Positions 1-12,000 are shown, counted from the stretch's first letter. The stretch: DNA of 64,000 nt from Lotus japonicus (GCF_012489685.1 NC_080044.1:53072964-53136963), one strand, 5' to 3'. The notes: generated by a model not told the origin, from the sequence alone. A program made the numbers and translations.

Positions 1-198
1 AACCCACGGGCCAGGCGAGGTTAGTTAAAGCCCTTTCATTAAACATACAATCTTCCATGGAAAATCACATAGCCAGAGGATCTTGAATGTATTAATGATT
101 ATAACACAAAAGCCAAAGTAATAATATGTTAGAATAAAAAAATATGAAAACTATAATTTGCAACAGAAAGTGTTTAGAAGCAAAAATTTGACAAAAAC

Positions 199-1546
199 CT
201 TGCACTCTGTCAGGCTTGATCTTTCTGTTGGTTCTTCTCTTTCTCCTGCCTTCTCCTTAACAGCCTGCATTTATCATTAAAACAGCAAAAAAACAGATCA
301 GTTTAAGAAGCAAAAGTTGAATAATGTTTTCACTCATAAAATGGCAAAGAGAACCTGATTGGTTTTCTCAATCACCATGTACCTATTATCCCTACCAAGA
401 TACTACTTTTTCTTTCTCCTTTTAAACCTAGTGTACTCCTTATGCCTTATAGAAGACCTCAGAAAATGAGGAAAATTTTGAAGCTTGCAGAAGTAAATAA
501 GCAATACCACAGAGGAAAAAGAAAGACCAAAACAAACATTTTAAAGGCATATTAACAAGATAGCACTTCCTCCAAAACTTACAATCCAATATTATGTTCG
601 AACCAACCACGATACAATTGTAACAGTTATTACCAGTCCCTCCGATCAAAGGTACTACCTTCAGGGAAGGCAAAATGCCCTCCTCAACCAATGGATTCTA
701 CTGATAATACAATGACACCATACACACAAAGGGAATCATGGGCCCAAATATAACCTCTACAATAGTGAAATCTGAGCTTCACTTCCAAACTTCAAAATGG
801 AACATATAAATGGATGAATCAGCAGCACTAACAAACATCAATTCAACCGAATCACAACAGAAGCAACACTAACAAACATAACATCTCAAAAATGTAAAGG
901 AGAAGAAAGATAAAAGAAATACCTGGGTTCTCCTCCTAATGGGGTGGTTAAACCTGCAATGGAATCCAAACTTGCAACTCCCAGTTTTCATATAGAATGA
1001 ACAATCTTCAGCATCAGGCCTCAAAGGGTAGTTAGAAGTCCCACTCCCACCACTGGTTTTCTCTTCATTTTGCTCCACTCCATCAACATCAACATCAACA
1101 TCAAAATCTCTCCCTCCAAATGCCTCAATACCCACCTCGTCATTTTGCTCCAATCCATCATCACCATCAAAATCTCCACCCCCATAAGCCTCTCTACCCA
1201 CCTCTTCAATCACATTCTCACCCCAACTACTGTTATCCCAACCCCTGCTATCTCCATCAAACCCTTCACCACCCTTAACAGATTCCGCATCACAAACCCC
1301 TCCATCATCGGAAGCTTTCTCACCAGTTTCAGCACCCCCATCATCCTCACCCTTCAAATCCAGCTTGTTCTGAAACTCTCCACCAAGTGCGTCATCATCA
1401 TCCTCCTCCGCGGCGTGATTGAGATCTGACGGCGGTGGAGGATGAGCAACGGGAGAAGAAGGTTCAGAACCCAGTTGTTGTTGTTGTTGTGGGTTGTTGT
1501 CGCCATTGGTAACTGCAGCAGGTGAATCAGACTCAGAAGGTTCCAT
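199..1546 (-). CDS. CCCH zinc-finger protein, 5' part (gene runs off left edge)
   Basis: Two coding exons are visible, 923..1546 and 199..264; the gene continues beyond base 1. I start at the ATG at 1546 (MEPSESDSP...), the first ATG after the likely TATA box; the ORF extension above it has no ATG. Exon 1 encodes a low-complexity acidic region with a polyQ run and D/G/E repeats (about residues 1-175), then one C-x8-C-x5-C-x3-H finger (CSFYMKTGSCKFGFHCRFNH). The exon ends in phase 0 at CAG|GTATTT. Exon 2 reads AVKEKAGEREEPTERSSLTE then CK, the linker into the second finger (normally followed by YYLRTGGCKFG in the family). Family: plant tandem-CCCH RNA-binding proteins; the arrangement resembles Arabidopsis C3H43/C3H67. 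Known members of the wider family bind RNA or DNA in the nucleus; the exact role is not known. Bases 1-198 and 265-922 are intron. Confidence 0.85.
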
Positions 1547-1644
1547 TCTCCCTCCACATTTCAAACCCTAATCACAGGGAATGGTGTTATGGATCACACG
1601 CGGTGAATGAATGAATGAAGAAAAGGGAGAGAAAAGGATGTGTG

Positions 1645-1654
1645 TTTTTTATAG
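1645..1654 (-). promoter_or_regulatory. Likely TATA box of the CCCH gene
   Basis: On the minus strand this reads CTATAAAAAA, about 100 bases upstream of the chosen ATG at 1546. That fits a short unspliced 5' UTR (about 1547-1620). A TGA/ATGA-rich stretch (gaatgaatgaatgaag on the plus strand, about 1605) lies in the leader. Confidence 0.45.
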
Positions 1655-1959
1655 AGGAATCAGCAAAGGAAAAAAGAAGAAACTAGACGCAGTGAGTGTG
1701 AGTGTGAATGAGAAAGGAGCATCATGGAAAAAAGTGTGCAACTTTATGATATTGTGGTGGGGTGTGTAGTGTGGACAACAGTGCCTTCTAGGACATACAC
1801 TGTGCCTTTTTTTAATTTTTATTTGGGTTTTGATTGATTCACGCAACTCTTTCTCTTCGATCACATTTCACTTTTAAATATCCGGTATACGGTCATCATT
1901 TGGATGCCGCAAGATTCGGGATTTAGTCACAATTAAGACTCTTCATCCCTTCCTCAGGC

Positions 1960-2330
1960 CCCAATCACATTTTCGCTTAAGCATGTTGTGGGATGCTAAC
2001 ATTCGTCGTGCTATCTGTGAGGTAGATTGACGGAATATTTTGGAAGCTTTGGCGAATGACAAGTTTTATTTCCAAGGGTTAGCTTCTGATTTCCTTGATC
2101 TTCGGCTTCTCTTGGACCGTGATTGAAATGTTAGTCTATTGCACATCTCTAGAGATACAAATGAAGGAGCAGATTGCCTTGATGAGTTAGGGGCTAGTCG
2201 TTAGTAAACTTCCATTCTCATCTTGAGGTTCTGCCTCAACAACTTGCTCCCATCTTAGCTAGGGTTGTGTTAGCCTTGTAGTCCTTTTTGTTGCGTTTTT
2301 CATTTTATGATGTAACAAAAAAACATTATC
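1960..2330 (+). pseudogene. Degenerate RNase H tail of a plant LINE
   Basis: Translating the plus strand gives, with in-frame stops, RNILEALANDKFYFQG, then LASDFLDLRLLLDRD, then LLHISRDTNEGADCLDELGA. This is the C-terminal part of the RNase H (RVT_3) domain of plant L1-type retrotransposons, whose hallmark is HI.RE.N..AD.LAK.GA. No start, no intact frame and no poly(A) with clear target duplication, so it is a dead fragment. It lies just upstream of the CCCH gene promoter, in the opposite orientation. Confidence 0.6.
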
Positions 2331-3225
2331 ACTTTCTTTCTCTTTTTTTTATTAACATTAGTCCCTGTGATATCATAATATTATTATGTTTCGCTTATCT
2401 TTATAAATAATAATTTCAAAATATTTATATTTCTCACTCCGAATCACTCTAATATCATCACATTTAATTTTGCTAATCCAACTCACCATACAAATTTTAT
2501 TAAAAATCAAATTTGAATACAATTTGTATGGTAAGTAAGATAAGTGAAACTAGGTGTGAATGGTATTAAAGTAATTAGGAGCGAAAAGTGTACACATAGA
2601 ATTTATTATTTGAGAAAACCAGTGACATGTAATCATTATAACATCACAATGACTCTTTTAAAACTAAACAAAAAATGTTTAGTTGAAAAGCTATAAAAGA
2701 TGTACAGTGGCCATTCTAGATTACAATTAAAAAATATATTTAGCTCTTTTTTATTTTAATAGTGGTTTATGTTAGTGTTTCTAATTAGTTTTTCAATAAT
2801 TATACGTGTTCTACCAAATAATGCATACAACTTGGGGCAATTCTTTTTGTCAGTATCGCTCTTTTGGTTGCAATCACATTAATGTCACATTTATCATATC
2901 TCTCTATTTTTCTATATCTATTGTGGTTTATACTCACTAAGTGCACACTAATATTTATTCTTAATTTTATTTTCGTCCATTTCCTAGTAGTTCACATGTA
3001 CCGCATTGTTTAGAAGGACCGAAAACGTGCACAACGAAAAACATCAAGCTGAAAAACCACGGAAAAATATTGTTAATGTGCTTTTACTTCGTGTATGAAA
3101 ACTGAATCTAGTGGAAAACCGTACCTAAAAGCAAGTATCAGAGAGATTATGCCAAAGATTGTGAGAAAATGAATAGTAGGGGAAGGAAGTTCTCATTTCC
3201 CCTTATACCCTTGATTTCACAATAA
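2331..3225. other. AT-rich intergenic DNA, nothing recognised
   Basis: No ORF with coding character, no clear repeat boundary and no RNA gene seen. The stretch is AT-rich with many homopolymer runs. Confidence 0.5.
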
Positions 3226-3913
3226 GACCAAATACAATGGTTTGTTAAGAGGGGGTTGAATTTTGTTGAAGGTGTGTAGTAGTTGGTTGAGGTTTGTTGA
3301 AGATGAGGTGGAGGAGAGAAGTGTTGAGAGTTCTCAACAATGTTGAGAGGGGGTTACCGGTGCCACGTGACGCGTTCTGGTTCGTTGTCCGGATGTTTAT
3401 CATCTTAATCTTTTGAACTCAATTATTTAATTGCAAAAAAAAAATTTTGGAAAATTTTTTTTAACCAAAATTCATGATTTTTTTTCCTCTATAAATAGAG
3501 ACTTGGTTCGTTTGATTTGGACACAGAAAAAAAATCAAATTTTTCACTATTTTTATTATCTTTCTATTAGCCTTTGTTTTGAAATGGATCCCAACAATAA
3601 AATAAAATAAGTTAAGGAAATAAAATAAACTAGTGTCTATAGTTAAAAAAAAATTGTTAAGTGTTTATTGTTTTAATTTAATTTAAATCGATAATTGTAA
3701 TTTTATGTAAATCATAAAAACAAAAATATAAAATTAAATAAAAATATGAAATAAAAAAGTGGTGGAGTAGGGTGTTGGTGTTGAATGAAAAACCATTGGA
3801 ATGGGTAAAAGTTGAATGAGTGTTGAATTGGGGAGAGAAGATGATGTGGAGTGTTGGGAAGAGAAAAAGTGGTGTTGAGAGTAAGTAAATTAAACAAACC
3901 ATTGTAAATGGTC
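3226..3913. mobile_element. PIF/Harbinger (Tourist-like) MITE, 688 bp
   Basis: The ends are inverted repeats: GACCAAATACAATGGTTTG on the left and GACCATTTACAATGGTTTG as reverse complement of the right. They are flanked by the same trinucleotide TAA (3223-3225 and 3914-3916), the target-site duplication typical of PIF/Harbinger. Inside, on the plus strand, a TATA box (CTATAAATA, about 3490) is followed about 90 bases later by ATGGATCCCAACAATAAA (MDPNNK), which then meets a stop. That looks like the promoter and first codons of the ORF1 (Myb-like) gene of an autonomous parent, so this is probably an internal-deletion derivative. No transposase is encoded. Confidence 0.8.
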
Positions 3914-3916
3914 TAA

Positions 3917-4690
3917 TGCACTTTTTTTTACAACGAAAATATAAATTGCACCCTTTAGAAATTGAGTCATGTACCTTCCCTTCCTGAACTCATATGTTCC
4001 CTAGCTTTTACTAGGAGTTGTCATTCGGAACATGTAACGCACTTTAGCGATTACTCACTTTACTAATAATAATAATAAGAGATAAAATATATATTATGAT
4101 AAAATATATTAAATATTAAAATAAACTTTTCAAATAATAAAATTATTATTTCAGTTTTAGTATAAAATATTAAAATTATAATTTTATTTTAAATATAGAG
4201 GACTAATATTGTAAAATAATTTTAAAGATAAAATACAACTTATAATTATAATATTAACAAGTTTTATAATTTAGTTATTATATGCTTTAGTTATATATCA
4301 AAAGTATAAAAGGGTAACTATATATCGTATTTACTTTTTTTTCTCCTGTTCGTTTTTTTTTTTCAACAGCAGACAATCATGAGAGTTGAGACTAATTCCT
4401 TAAGGCTCTTAGATCACGTTAAATGGGTAGGCATCTCTAATAAATGATTCTCCCTGCACACCGTCCATGAATCAAACCTTAGACTAAATGTTTAAGGATA
4501 CTAAATGCTTCTCACTTTTCATTATATTCCTCCTTCTTTTTCACTTCATCCAGACAACTCAAAAATCCTCTCATTTTCTTTATATTTTCTCTGTCTACCA
4601 GCTTGTTTTCTCTTCACATCCAAACATAACAGTTGTGTAATGTTTCTCAACGAGGTTTGCTACTTGAACTAGAAGAATGAAGATCAAAAC
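3917..4690. other. AT-rich intergenic DNA, nothing recognised
   Basis: Very AT-rich (about 4060-4330 is nearly pure A/T). No gene or bounded repeat seen. Confidence 0.5.
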
Positions 4691-4699
4691 GCGCTGCAT

Positions 4700-4870
4700 G
4701 TACCATCACATGTTGGTTCAGTTGATAAGGACAAGCTTAAAATACCGTGTGTTTGATTCGCGCTGCAAATATGAGTGGTGTGTTGGTGAGCGACTGGTAA
4801 GTACATTTGTAAGCAACTTATGATCCCAAATGAATGCCTTGTGGCGGTAACAGGATTTGAACCCACACAA
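4700..4870 (+). repeat. tRNA-like / SINE-type remnant
   Basis: A block with a pol III A-box-like sequence (TTGGTTCAGTTGATAAGG, about 4712) and a B-box-like sequence (GTTTGATTCGC, about 4751) about 40 bases apart. At about 4848 GGCGGTAACAGGATTTGAAC looks like the reverse complement of another tRNA-like B box. It cannot fold into a complete tRNA, so I read it as old tRNA-derived SINE sequence. The Mutator-like element begins 15 bases downstream. Confidence 0.35.
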
Positions 4871-4884
4871 GCTTTAAAAATAAA

Positions 4885-6037
4885 GGCTTAATTGCACTTT
4901 TGGTCCCCCAACTATGGCCTTCCTGCGAAAATCGTCCCTAAACTTCAAAATTAGCAAAACTCGTCCCTCAACTATACACACAGTAGCACTTTTGGTCTTC
5001 CGTTAGCATTCCGTCAGAAAACTAACAGATTGGGACTAGTGACGGAGATAATCCGTCACAATTCACAATCCAGTCACCAAATTTCTTCATCTTCCTCAAT
5101 ATAACCACCACTCATCCCCCCCTCCTCATTCCTCACTTTCTCCATCTTCATCAACCTCAATCCCTCATCCTCCCCTCCCTTCTCCTTTCATTCCTCTTCA
5201 CCCCTACCTCCCTCAACCATCAACACAAACTCTCCATACTGAAATTGAATTGGAGCGGATTGCTGGAGAGAAAGGGGTTTCAATCATCTCTGCCATCTGC
5301 CCTTCTGTTCTTGGTGTCGGAACCCCGCCACCACGCCTAGCCAGCAACCACCACGTCCTCCACCGATCCAAGCCCAGAAACGCCAACCTCCACCGATCCA
5401 AACCCAGAAACACCAGTGCTCCCCCCGACAACAACCGCAACCAGCACATAAACAAATCCCCCAAAACTCAATCAAAAATCAACATGAAGAAGATGAACAG
5501 GCAAGTGGGAGGGAGAAACTGAAGAAGAACACAACCTCGACGCTCTCCCTCTCAATCCCGCGACACCACCACCTGAGATCGGAATCTTTTTCGCTGGAGC
5601 TACCCTTATTCATCTTCCCCATCGTGTTTGGCTTTCCATACGAGAATCGATGCACCACCGCGACACCAGATCTGCATCGCACTAACCCAGATCTCGTTTG
5701 ATGGTTGAGGGAGGTAGTGGTGAAGAGGAATGAAAGGAGAAGGGAGGGGAGGATGAGGGATTGAGGTTGATGAAGATGGAGAAAGTGAGGAATGAGGAGG
5801 GGGAGGATGAGTGGTGGTTATATTGAGGAAGATGAAGAAATTTGGTGACTGGATTGTGAATTGTGACGGATTATCTCCGTCACTAGTCCCAATCTGTTAG
5901 ATTTCTGACGGAATGCTAACGGAAGACCAAAAGTGCAACTGTGTGTATAGTTGAGGGACGAGTTTTGCTAATTTTGAAGTTTAGGGACGATTTTCGCAGG
6001 AAGGCCATAGTTGGGGGACCAAAAGTGCAATTAAGCC
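4885..6037. mobile_element. Non-autonomous Mutator-like element (MULE), long terminal inverted repeats
   Basis: The ends are very long inverted repeats: 4885-5223 pairs with 5699-6037 (about 339 bp each, nearly identical; both begin GGCTTAATTGCACTTTTGGT). The nine bases AAAAATAAA stand directly outside both ends (4876-4884 and 6038-6046), a perfect 9-bp target duplication diagnostic of Mutator-like elements. The 475-bp core (5224-5698) is less AT-rich than the surroundings, contains a ~30-bp tandem repeat (CCACCGATCCAAGCCCAGAA, about 5370-5415) and short ORFs with no family I recognise; it could be captured host sequence (Pack-MULE style). No transposase. Near-identity of the arms means either recent insertion or gene conversion. 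Confidence 0.9.
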
Positions 6038-6571
6038 AAAAATAAATAAACATGTTGTATTTACTTTGCCATGATCCCTAGTTTGAGGAGTTGTGTGTTT
6101 GGAATGAGATGAGTTTGTAAGGAAAAATAATACATTCACACATTAATTACAAGGATATCTTCATCTTCACACTTCCATACAAAATAGACTTCGAGTATAT
6201 GTTTGGTTTAAAGTTAAACTGAACTCAACGCTAACATAGATTTTGAGTTTCTTTCACGGTTCGCACGTTACGAGTCCTGATAGTGTACATTCTCAAATTC
6301 CAATACATTAAATGTGGTTTTCAACTCAAAATCAAAGATAGTAGTGATTATACCATTTGAATTAAGTTCTATCTGTGTGCGTTCCGGAACCACCACAAAA
6401 GAAATACCTTTCACCAATGATATATTTATTAAATAATTAAAATTCCTTTAATAACTTTCAAATTGGATTTTGAAAGAGTTTAGACTGAATATTTGTATCA
6501 ACTAAGACTCATTTTGTTAGTTGATTAAGAGTCTCATAGTTGGTGAGTATCGTGATGGCTGAGCAGTAACT

Positions 6572-6641
6572 CCCACATCGTATTGCTATGCAGTTTGGGA
6601 TGGATCCGAACATCCCAAAATGTGTAGCTATACGATGTGGA
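6572..6641. repeat. 70-nt imperfect hairpin
   Basis: Arm 6572-6602 (CCCACATCGTATTGCTATGC...) pairs with 6611-6641 with about 26 of 31 positions matched and an 8-nt loop. It could be a fold-back transposon end or a small-RNA precursor; no known miRNA sequence is recognised in it. Confidence 0.5.
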
Positions 6642-6649
6642 ACGAATTA

Positions 6650-8020
6650 AGGAATTCTCATCCAACAGGATACACTCTAACTCAAGAACACACGAGCAAA
6701 CAATAAAGGATTTAGTTGATACTAGTGTTAAGTTTGAAGGTCATTCAAAATACAATTAAACCGCTAATAAAGAATTTTTACCACTTAATAAATATTTTAT
6801 TGGTAAAAAATGAGATTTATTTTGTGGTAGTTTGAATGGCATAATGGATTACCATACAACTTTAAAAAACCGTCAATAATTGCCGACGAATTGTTTTGCT
6901 GGTAACTACCGATGTTTTTTTTAGTCAAAAATTGATTTTTTGTGTAAAAAGAACTCCATTTATTACAAATAAAAATGTTATTTTTATGAAAGTTCATCCA
7001 TAAAAATAACATCTCTTTCAATCTGAAGCAAAAAGAGCATTTAGCGGTGTCAACACTCAATTTTACCCAATTCATTTTTATTTTATTCTTAATATTATTT
7101 TGAATTTTGAGTTTTGTTTCTTCTGATTTTAGAAAAAAAATGAATGAATGAAAAAAGGGAATTAATTTGAATGTCATCTCTATTTGTTTTCTCGCTAACC
7201 AACTTTACCTCATTTATATGTGTGAAAATCAATTACAAGTGCGGAAGATAAATTACACATTCCGCACATTAAAAGTGTGGAAGGAAATGATATGGGGATG
7301 ACATAATTATCTGTGCACCCCTTGTGCTTTTTTAAATACAATTCTTTGGCTTATAAAAAAAAAAACAATAAAATCAATTCCCATGAAAAGAAAAAGTCAC
7401 ACTCATGCTTTTGTGTGTGATAATACAGCTTTAAAATAACAGAAGGGAAAGGTCAACTAGTAAGAAAAAGAACAGCTGATGGTGTAGATTTGCTGATTTG
7501 GATTGAGATATGTATCGACTTAAATAGAAGCTGCCATATGCATGAGAAAATGTGGAGGTCAAAAAGAAGAAAAACATCACAAAAAAGGAAATGGAAAGGG
7601 ACTGCACAATGCTCTCATATTGATAGAAACATGACAATGCAAGGGCCCAAGAGGAAGGAGACAAAATTAAATGCTAAGAAGAAGAAAGTCTGGCTAGGAG
7701 CAGCATAAAAAGCTCGAGGAACCAGACCAAGAGGGGGAGGAACCAATCATTAAAGAAAATATCATATTCCTCCTCCAAATCTTTTCTTTTTCACATAGAA
7801 GACTAAATCCATCACACTGCAAGTTCTGCAACCTCATTTTTCCAGCAGATTTTCACACTTCCAAGTTCCATCACCTTCAACCTTCCTCACTTTTATTTCA
7901 CCTTCTGTGCAACTCATTCATCCACCATAGACCCACAACCCGAACCCTCTAAGCCAGCAACAGAGCCACCAGGCCCACCACTGCGGCCTCACCTTGGATC
8001 TCGCCAGCAACAAAAAATGA
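6650..8020. other. Intergenic DNA, nothing firmly recognised
   Basis: AT-rich up to about 7430, then a moderately C/T-rich stretch (7740-8000) that looks like a leader or promoter but leads into no ORF I can support. Short ORFs at 6797-7177 and 7431-7708 have low-complexity composition and no family likeness. Confidence 0.4.
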
Positions 8021-8160
8021 AATCATGTGACTTTTTTTTTTGTCACGTGACTATTAAATTGTTGTAATCTTGATTATTAATGATTAGATCTAACAATTAT
8101 AATTTTTTCTCATATTCTCATGTAAAAACATCATTATTATAAAATACATCCCCTATATAA
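8021..8160. repeat. Lone half copy of the 21-22 kb fold-back repeat
   Basis: Reads ATCATGTGAC...GTCACGTGACTATTAA, then ATTAGATCTAAC, then TTCTCATGTAAAAACA and a TAAAATACATCC end. Each block matches, in the same order, the right half of the tandem units at 21.26-22.43 kb. It is diverged and shows that the unit is a dispersed element family, not only a local satellite. Confidence 0.7.
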
Positions 8161-9098
8161 TATATATTTTTTTGTACATCGGAAGATTAAACAAACACAA
8201 AAACTAAACAAATTTAACTTCCAAAAAATAAACATATAAACTTCAAATTTAGATAATATTTAGATTCAAATAATTTTAAATTTCACTATTTTTATGGAAA
8301 ATAGAGTTCATTAAAAAAGTAAAGAGTGATATGATATTAGCGGGTTTGTATTCACATCCAAATCTCTCAATCAATTCTCATTTCCATGTGAAAGTCTAAT
8401 GTGCATCTAAACATTAGTGAGACAAAATTGAGAGCTTATTGCTTTATTCTCCCTTTCTCTTTGCCCATAAGAAGCTAAGATTTGGTCACGATTTTACATA
8501 ATAATTAATAGAAAGGCAAACTTGATGAAAAATAAAATGTAGAAATTGAAGACTAGAAAAACTAAGGTGTATTTAGATATAAGTTAAGATGCTCTAAAAT
8601 GACTTATAAGCTAACAGAACTCACAAGTTCATTTTACTTGTTCTCTCGTAACTTGTCAATGTGCTTTCAGATTAGCAAAAACTAGTCCCCAAACATACTC
8701 TAAATGTGAGACATCATTTTTTTTCTTACACTAGAGTATCGCATGCGTTAAATATCTCAGGCCTAGTTGTGTCATGCAATTGAGAGTGATGTTCCAGTAA
8801 CATTTTGGAAATGATATTAGAATGTGCAATTGAGAGTGATGTTCCAGTAACGTTCTGGAAATGAGATTAGAATGTGTAAGTAGCAACAGAAAAAGTGTGT
8901 AAAAAGCAATCCCTCATAACCTTCACAAAAAAAAGAAGATTGGGCAATAATTCATAAAATGGCAATTAATAGTTTCTCCAAATGCCAATTGCAGGGATAT
9001 CCTAAAATTGTTATCAAAATCTACTCCTAGCCTGTCAAGTTGAGCAATAGTTTCATAAATAAATTCATCAACAATGTTAGTAATATCAATTACACTTG
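8161..9098. other. REF6 3' flank with a 50-bp tandem duplication
   Basis: About 8776-8875 holds two adjacent 50-bp copies beginning GCAATTGAGAGTGATGTTCC, with about three differences. Bases nearest 9098 should be the REF6 3' UTR (minus strand). No other gene is seen. Confidence 0.5.
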
Positions 9099-12000
9099 CT
9101 ATTCACGACTCTTTGCCACATGACCAGTCTTTCGCTTATGACGACTGAAATCAGAAACGAATCTGAAGGTCTGCGCACATCCCGGCTCAGCACATACATA
9201 AGGACGAGCACCGGTGTGAACTCGAATATGTTCAGTGCGAGCCCAAGCCCACTTGAAAGTCATCTTGCAGCCCTTCCAAGGGCACTTCAGGGGGCGGTCG
9301 TCCTCGTGAACCCGGCGGTGCTGCACTAGATATTTGTGCGAGAAAAACTTCTTTCCACACCCTTTCACAGGACAGATATTTCTCTTATGACTCGTCAGTT
9401 CCTGTTTAGTCTCAAAACTCATGGTGCACCCCTCAATGTCACACTGGTATTCTCCTTCCTCATCCTTCACTCTGGCCTTGCCACGTGAAACTTTTGAAGC
9501 TGCTGTGTTTTTCACCCTTTTCCTTTTGGTTTCTTTTTCTTTTGATTCTCCTTCAGGTTCCTTCTCAGTTTTAGGGACTCTCTTCCGAAGGCGTGTGCTA
9601 GGACCACCTTCTTCCTCCTGTTCTATTTGTGAATCCTCATCTCTGGATGTACCAGATTGACTATTCAACACACGAGGCTGCTGCTTCGTTTTTCGAGGAG
9701 CCTTTGATTTCATTAGCACAAGGGCACCTCGCTTCACAGGCCTGGATGTCTTCCTTGTCGCACGGGGATTCGCTTGTTTCATTTGTTGAAGAGTCTGTGA
9801 TTTAGATTGCTTACTTCGAAGAGTTCTCCTGTGTTGCTGATGAGAATCCTCCTCCATTTGATCATCTGAACTTACATAGTCTTCATCCATGCATTTCACT
9901 TGCTTCCTTTTAGGAGTCCCGCGCAGCAGTTGAGAATTATTCTCAGTTGAGTCATCCATAACTTCTCTACCACTGCTTTTACTTTGCCTTCTACTTCGAA
10001 CATTCGTCTGGGTCTTCTGAAAGTTATCATCCAACTGGTCATCAGACATTGAATCCTCCTCACCAAAGCATTTGGCTTGCCTGTCTTTAGGAATCCTTCT
10101 TTGATACTTGCGAGAATGATCCTCCACTTCGTCATCAGATATAACATCCTCTTGATCAAGGTATTTGCCCTTCCTGCTTTTAGGATTCCTCCGTTGATTC
10201 TTCTGCATGTGGTGCTGCATGTGGTCATCAGATATCATGGTATAATTTTCAGATAGGTATTTGCTTTGGCTGCTTATTGTTATCCTCCCTTTCTGCTTCT
10301 GAAAATAAACCTCTGTTTGGTCATCAGAAATCACATCTTCTTCGGCAATGTATTGATCATACTTGCTTTTAGGAGTATTACTCTGCAGCTGAAGAGAACC
10401 AACCCCCAGTGAATCCTCTGAAATAGCATCTTGCTTGTTGCTAAGCTCTGCCCTATGTGGCCAATCAGAATCATGATCCATTGTGTCATCTGAAACTACA
10501 TCACTGTCAATAAATTTAGCTTCCTTGACAGTTCCCTTTCTCCATTGCTGTAAAGTATTATCATCCAGTGAATCATCTGAAACAGCATCACTTTGCATGA
10601 ATTTTGTATGCTTGCTTATGGGCTTTTTATGATGCTGCAGAGGAGAATAATCCCCTTCTGAAGCAGTATCATCTCTCTCAATATGCCTGGTTTGCTTACT
10701 TCGAGGAATCCGCCTTTGAGATTGATTGGATTTATCTTCTAATGAACTATCTGAAGGCCAATCTCTCTCTGCAAAACTTCCTTCCCTGGTTCCTCCACTC
10801 TCGACAGTCATTTTCCTTTTCCTACCAGATTTTCTAACCATAGTATTTCTTTTAAGGGTACTATCTGATTCAAATTTCTCATCAGATAATGGCCTCCCAT
10901 GTAAACTTTTCTCATCCTCAACATCTTCCAGATCTCGTTTTGCTAAAAGGGGGTGGACTTGATTGGACATCCAGACTTTGCCACACCATTTCCCAGCAAC
11001 TACCTTTTTCTGTTTGTTGGCCCTTCTCTTATAGACCTTGGGTTCTGTGGGAGAGCTTGTTGGAGAGCTACAACCAAATGCATTATATATAACAGAATTG
11101 TAAGGCATCTGCTTACTATAGAGTGGAGAGCGGCTAAGATTGGCACTATAAAAGAGATTGATTCCCAGCTTTACAGCCCAGTCCCCATTCCCAGGATTAG
11201 CTTCCTCACTATCCAGAGCCGACTGAATCCTCTTCTCATCTTCTCTGTTAGCATGCCTGTATACAGTATTCTTCCAAGTGTAACCAATCCCCAGTTCTTC
11301 TACCACAACCTTCGCTTCAGCCTCTATCTTCGGGTAATCTGTAGAAATAAATTAATATAAATCATGCATTTGCCAGAAGGGGAATGCCAGTACCAATAAA
11401 GTACACACACTTGTAACCACAATCCTATGCAGGTACAATATATGCTGACAAACCTCAAAAGTTAGTTACAGTAGCAAGGAGGTGATCTACAGAAACTTCT
11501 CTGGATGCATAACAATTGTATATAAATGCTGATTCAAATCAGAAGAAACATCAGTGATATGTCGATTATGTTCACATGTGCATGGTTTTAATAAAATTCT
11601 AGTCATAGCGTTAAATTAAAATCATAAATGAGTTAACTTAAAACTTGAAATATGAGATCAAGTTAAATTCGAGTATCCTACATGTTAGAATATAATATAA
11701 AACCATTAAAGTGGACCTTACCCAACAGCTTAAGCTTTTGGGATAAAGTGGTTATTTGACATGGTATCAGAGCCTCTATGGCCGAGAGGTCTAGAGTTCG
11801 ATCTTGCTCCCCTCACTTTCTAATTAAAAAGTGGAATTTAATTAAGCACATGGTAGGTGGGCCTGTGCATTTATCCACGCTTCAAGCCCAAAGGGCTCTT
11901 GCGTGAGGGGGCGGGGCGTGTTAGAATATAATATAAAACTTTTGGGATAAAGTGGTTATTTGACACTACATTTGTTATATAGGTCTGTAATCGCCAAACA

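Noticed and set aside
1070..1429. 119-codon plus-strand ORF
   Set aside because: Antisense to the acidic low-complexity exon of the CCCH gene; composition is the mirror of its repeats.
5250..5522. Gene inside the MULE core
   Set aside because: Proline/arginine/histidine-rich open frame with no family; capture is possible but a gene is not supported.
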